Shown here piece after piece: positions 60,725 through 64,000 of a DNA stretch of 64,000 bases (its first letter is position 1; the number at the start of each line of letters is the position of its first letter). Source of the DNA: Rhodoferax potami. Lineage in GTDB: Bacteria; Pseudomonadota; Gammaproteobacteria; Burkholderiales; Burkholderiaceae_C. The position numbers were made by a program, and so were the translations under genes. Under the pieces are notes generated by a model. It searched no databases, was not told where the DNA came from, and saw nothing but the letters and a program-made list of their open reading frames with translations. The DNA lies in the NCBI RefSeq assembly GCF_032193805.1, contig NZ_JAVBIK010000001.1:186001-250000 (forward strand). Direction: 5' to 3'.

Positions 60725-62053
60725 TTAATACGCATCAGCGTAGCGATTTAATTCCCAATCACTGACAGCTTGATGAAACTCGCTCCACTCCTGCCGCTTG
60801 ACGGCAAGAAACTGCTCGACGAAGCCATGGCCCAATGCCTCAGCCAAAAAGGTGTCATTCGCCAAGCAGTCAAGTGCATCAATCAAGGTCCGCGGAAGAG
60901 CTGGCGGTAAAGCGGCACCGCTGGCCGCCTTCGCATAAAGATCCACATCGCAAGGCTCCGGAGGGACTAAAGCCTTGTCGATACCGTCTAGACCTGCCAA
61001 TAGAGTGGCAGCTATCGCTGCATACACATTGCAAGACGGGTCAGGGAGCCGCCACTCCAGGCGCCCCGCCACTGTCCGCACCAGACAGGTCCGGTTGTTG
61101 TTGCCATAGGACTTCCAAACAGGCGACCAAGTCGTCCCGGATGCACTGGCACTACTCGCCAACCGCTTGTAACTGTTAACAGTCGGTGCGCAAATCGCGG
61201 AAAGCGCATCCGCATGCGCCAGCAAACCAGCTGCAAACTGGTGCCCCAAAGGGCTCAGCCCCAAAGTGTCCTGCTCACTACTGAACACCGCCTCCCCCTG
61301 GGCATTGGTAATGCTCACATGAAAATGCAATCCACTACCGGGTGCATGGGCCAGTGGCTTGGGCATGCCGCTAAACACCATTCCATGCCTCTCGGCCACC
61401 GCATGGGCCGCGATCTTGAACAGCATGAATCGATCTGCGGCGGCAAGCGCGTCGTCAAATCGGTAGTTCACCTCGTATTGCCCCGTCGCATCTTCATGAT
61501 CGATTTGCTGGAGTTCAAAACCCAAACTCACCAAAGTCTGGCGCATGTCATCCAAATAGGCCGCGTTGCGGTGTATCGACTTCAGGTCGTAAGACGGCTT
61601 GGACAACTGGTCACCGTCATCGGCAATCACCCAACGGCCATTTCGCTTATTCAACAAAAAGAACTCAGGCTCTATGCCAACCCACATGGTCCAACCGCGC
61701 GAGCGCAGCCGCTCAACGGCTTTCAGGAGCAACTGTCGTGAGCACGTTTCCAGCGGAACGCCATCGGCGTAGCCATCACAGACCGCGTGCGCCACTCCGG
61801 GCATGAAAGGCAAAGGGCGTATGGTTTCTGGAATGATGCGCCCATAGTATTCGCTACGCGGTCCAAAACGAGGCAAACCAGTACCCCAGATACTGGGCCC
61901 GGCGAAGCCAGCTCCGACCTCCACCCACTCCTTCAAGTTCGCCACAGGAACCAACTTGCCTTTGGCGACCCCGTGGATATCTGTGAACTGAGCTAGTAGC
62001 GAATGGATGCCTTGTGCGTGCAAGGCCCCAATCAGCGCCGGGTAATCATGCAT
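60725..62053 (-). CDS. Glutamine synthetase family protein (gamma-glutamylpolyamine synthetase type)
   Basis: 442 residues of the GlnA catalytic fold: SRGWTMWVGIEPEFFLL (metal acids), GQYEVNYRF, GSGLHFHVSI, NRTCLVR and LEWRLPDPSCN. The short N-domain and sequence are unlike classical GlnA and like PuuA/type III members that join glutamate to amines. ATG 62053 has an AGGGG site; the longer GTG start lacks one. The adjoining polyamine-type ABC importer supports use of putrescine or a related amine as substrate. The activity is inferred. Confidence 0.82.
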   Translation of the reverse strand: MHDYPALIGALHAQGIHSLLAQFTDIHGVAKGKLVPVANLKEWVEVGAGFAGPSIWGTGLPRFGPRSEYYGRIIPETIRPLPFMPGVAHAVCDGYADGVPLETCSRQLLLKAVERLRSRGWTMWVGIEPEFFLLNKRNGRWVIADDGDQLSKPSYDLKSIHRNAAYLDDMRQTLVSLGFELQQIDHEDATGQYEVNYRFDDALAAADRFMLFKIAAHAVAERHGMVFSGMPKPLAHAPGSGLHFHVSITNAQGEAVFSSEQDTLGLSPLGHQFAAGLLAHADALSAICAPTVNSYKRLASSASASGTTWSPVWKSYGNNNRTCLVRTVAGRLEWRLPDPSCNVYAAIAATLLAGLDGIDKALVPPEPCDVDLYAKAASGAALPPALPRTLIDALDCLANDTFLAEALGHGFVEQFLAVKRQEWSEFHQAVSDWELNRYADAY

Positions 62054-62120
62054 AAAAACCCCTATGGCGCTCACCCATCGTACGGAGCGCGCTACAAAAA
62101 CAATAGCAAATCAACAGCCT

Positions 62121-62987
62121 TTAAGCGGTGGGCGACTGCAGTACACCTGTCACAGCCCTTGAGGCTGCAGCAATCTCACGCTCACGTTTACGCGTCTGGC
62201 GTGCCACCCAGATGCTGTAGCCCACAATCACAGTGGTCACCGTAACGATCAGCAAAGTAGCGGCTGCATAGATCGTCGGATTGATACCGCGGCGGGCATA
62301 GCCGAATATGACCTGAGGCAAGGTATTCACCCCCGGACCCGACAGAAACTCTGAGATCACCACATCGTCAAACGACAAAGTAAAGCTCAGCAAAAACGCC
62401 GCCAAAATGCCTTGGGCGATGTTGGGGAGTGTGACTAGAAAGAACACCTCATGAGGTCGTGCACCCAAGTCCATGGCGGCCTCTTCCAACGAACGGTTCA
62501 CTTCCAGCAGGCGGGACTGAATCACCACCATGCCATAGGCCATTCCCAACAGAGTGTGGCCCAAAATAATGGTGAACATGCCGCGTTCGGGCCAACCGAA
62601 CACATTTTGGGCGCCGACCATCAACAACAAGAGTGACAAACCAATCACCACCTCAGGCATCACCAAAGGTGCATTGACCATGCCAGAGAAGGCGGTACGG
62701 CCGAGAAAACGGCGGTAACGCACCAGTACAAATGCGGCAAAAGTGCCCAACACAGCAGACAGCACGCCTGTGACCAGTGCCACTTGTATGGATAACCAAA
62801 ACCCTTCGACAATTTTGGTATCCCGCGTCAGGGCTTCGTACCAGCGAAGGGAGAATCCCGTGAAGTTGGCATCCTGACGGGTGCTGTTAAACGAGAACAC
62901 CACCATAAACAACAGCGGCATGTAGAGGAACAGATACACCAAAGCCAACCAGGCTTTGCCGAAATGCTTTTCTATCCAGGCTTTCAT
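62121..62987 (-). CDS. Spermidine/putrescine-type ABC permease (PotC/PotI-like)
   Basis: 288 residues with six hydrophobic segments; begins MKAWIEKHFGKAWLALVYLFLYMPLL. The EAA-type loop (EEAAMDLGARPHEVFFLVTLP) contacts the ATPase. It pairs with the upstream permease. Eight bases separate the two genes. Substrate assigned by family as a polyamine. Confidence 0.9.
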   Translation of the reverse strand: MKAWIEKHFGKAWLALVYLFLYMPLLFMVVFSFNSTRQDANFTGFSLRWYEALTRDTKIVEGFWLSIQVALVTGVLSAVLGTFAAFVLVRYRRFLGRTAFSGMVNAPLVMPEVVIGLSLLLLMVGAQNVFGWPERGMFTIILGHTLLGMAYGMVVIQSRLLEVNRSLEEAAMDLGARPHEVFFLVTLPNIAQGILAAFLLSFTLSFDDVVISEFLSGPGVNTLPQVIFGYARRGINPTIYAAATLLIVTVTTVIVGYSIWVARQTRKREREIAAASRAVTGVLQSPTA

Positions 62988-62995
62988 GGCGATCC

Positions 62996-63913
62996 TTAAT
63001 GCTTGGGCTCAGCGGCTTCGCCGGTGTAGCGGTAGTACAGGGCCAAAGGCACCACAATCAGGCCAATCATCACAACGGCTAAGGCGCTGGCCCGGGGCCA
63101 GTTGTTGCTGGTGAACATCTCATCCCAGACCACCCGGCCAATCATGATGTTCTCTGGCCCACCTAAGAGCGAGGGAATCACAAATTCACCGACCGAAGGG
63201 ATGAAAACCAACATGAAGCCGGCCACGATGCCCGCTTTGGACAATGGCACCGTCACCAACCAAAAGGCTTTGAACGGCGATGTTCCCAAGTCGTAGGCCG
63301 CCTCCAGAAGACGGAAATCCATCTTCACCAAGTTGGCGTAAAGCGGCAAGATCATGAAGGGCAGGTAGACATAGGTCATGCCGACCAACATCGACACATT
63401 GGTATAGAGCATCTGAATCGGCTCCGACGTCAGCCCCACCGCCATCAGCAGTTGGTTGATGACCCCCTGATCCGCCAAAATCCCTTTCCATGCATAGACC
63501 CGCAGCAGAAAGGAAGTCCAAAACGGCAACATCACCATCATCAACAGCGCGGGCCGCACACTCGGCTTGGCACGGGCGATGAAATACGCAAACGGGTAGC
63601 CAATCAACAGACACAGTACCGCCGTGCAAAGCGCATACCAAATGGAGCGCAGATAGGCCTCAATGTAGAGCGTCTGGAAAAGCGCCCCACCCTCTCCGGT
63701 TCGGAAGATGGACCAGTAATTCTCGTACTTCAACTTCAACAGACCCGTTCCCGAATCCCAAATCGGCTTGAACGGGTTGATGTCATTGCCCATGTCTACA
63801 AAACTGATGTAGACCAGAATCAGAAAAGGCAACAAAAAGAAAATCAGCAACCAACTGAATGGCACACCGATCACAAATCGGCGTCCGGGGGAAGGCAAAG
63901 GGTTCGTGGACAT
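62996..63913 (-). CDS. Spermidine/putrescine-type ABC permease (PotB/PotH-like)
   Basis: 305 residues with six hydrophobic segments and the EAA loop (LEAAYDLGTSPFKAFWLVTVP). Begins MSTNPLPSPGRRFVIG at ATG 63913, with GAGG six bases upstream. Four codons can be added at a weaker start. Partner of the downstream permease and the upstream ATPase; the binding protein is outside the window or elsewhere. Confidence 0.9.
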   Translation of the reverse strand: MSTNPLPSPGRRFVIGVPFSWLLIFFLLPFLILVYISFVDMGNDINPFKPIWDSGTGLLKLKYENYWSIFRTGEGGALFQTLYIEAYLRSIWYALCTAVLCLLIGYPFAYFIARAKPSVRPALLMMVMLPFWTSFLLRVYAWKGILADQGVINQLLMAVGLTSEPIQMLYTNVSMLVGMTYVYLPFMILPLYANLVKMDFRLLEAAYDLGTSPFKAFWLVTVPLSKAGIVAGFMLVFIPSVGEFVIPSLLGGPENIMIGRVVWDEMFTSNNWPRASALAVVMIGLIVVPLALYYRYTGEAAEPKH

Positions 63914-63921
63914 AAGCGACC

Positions 63922-64000
63922 TCAATCCCGCAACACGATGCCGGAACGATCACCCCACCAGAAAAACACATCGTCCTCCCAGGTGATATCGCTCAGGTCT
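63922..64000 (-). CDS. Polyamine ABC transporter ATPase, C-terminal end (partial)
   Basis: The last ~25 residues of a frame that enters from the right edge (ending GDRSGIVLRD, TGA at 63924-63922). This matches the end of PotA/PotG-type ATPases, whose C-terminal OB-like domain ends in a similar strand. It stops nine bases before the permease start, fitting a pot-type operon. Too short for a firm call. Confidence 0.6.
   Translation of the reverse strand, partial: DLSDITWEDDVFFWWGDRSGIVLRD

Overview
The window reads as the chromosome of a betaproteobacterium, most likely Comamonadaceae (Rhodoferax/Curvibacter/Acidovorax-like). The evidence is the infC-rpmI-rplT-pheS-pheT-ihfA-merR order, a phaC-phaA-phaB operon, a zapB-like/zapA/6S RNA block, and a family of roughly 55-bp dispersed repeats of a kind I associate with this family. 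No strain can be named from sequence alone.

Left flank (1-7.8 kb): a small accessory patch. It starts with the 3' part of an SF1-helicase-like gene, cut by a complete IS21-family element (828-3478) with an exact 5-bp target duplication. Removing the element restores the reading frame, and the restored stop overlaps the next start as ATGA. That next gene encodes a TPR plus S1/cold-shock-like protein, so the two form a candidate two-gene conflict module. An exported papain-fold-like protein and an orphan PD-(D/E)xK nuclease-like protein follow.

7.8-21.7 kb (minus strand): a long cobalamin operon under a cobalamin riboswitch. Order of transcription: cobB (one frameshift), a binding protein without a signal peptide, cobU, a solitary CbiM-like cobalt transporter subunit, cobO, an ABC importer (ATPase, binding protein, permease), cobW, cobN and chlD. 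The chlD gene carries a complete -1 ribosomal frameshift cassette that would give both a short AAA+ (ChlI-like) subunit and a full ChlD-like subunit, the two partners CobN needs.

21.8-36.6 kb: housekeeping and metabolism. It holds zapB-like/zapA, 6S RNA, an HD-GYP protein, phaB/phaA/phaC, pgeF, maiA, a fumarylacetoacetate-hydrolase family enzyme, a secreted subtilase with a barrel-like tail, a NUDIX hydrolase, a DnaQ-GIY-YIG nuclease fusion, an EcsC-like protein and tdk.

36.66-50.89 kb: a 14.2-kb genomic island in the 3' end of tRNA-Pro(GGG), bounded by 47-bp direct repeats. It carries a tyrosine integrase, MazEF, a captured piece of a dnaN 5' region with a DnaA box, an AlpA-CHC2 primase-RepA-like replication block, and a type I restriction operon (hsdR-hsdM-hsdS) ending in a SIR2-domain gene. 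About 1.3 kb of non-coding DNA with covarying hairpin repeats and an attC-like palindrome lies at its right end. No capsid or terminase gene is present, so it looks like a phage-satellite-type or integrative defence island.

50.9-64 kb: translation genes on the minus strand. infC appears to start at AUC, and thrS has a complete threonine attenuator (Thr-rich leader peptide, antiterminator and terminator). These are followed by aceA behind a double palindromic operator, and a glutamine-synthetase-like gene next to a spermidine/putrescine-type ABC importer that runs off the right edge.
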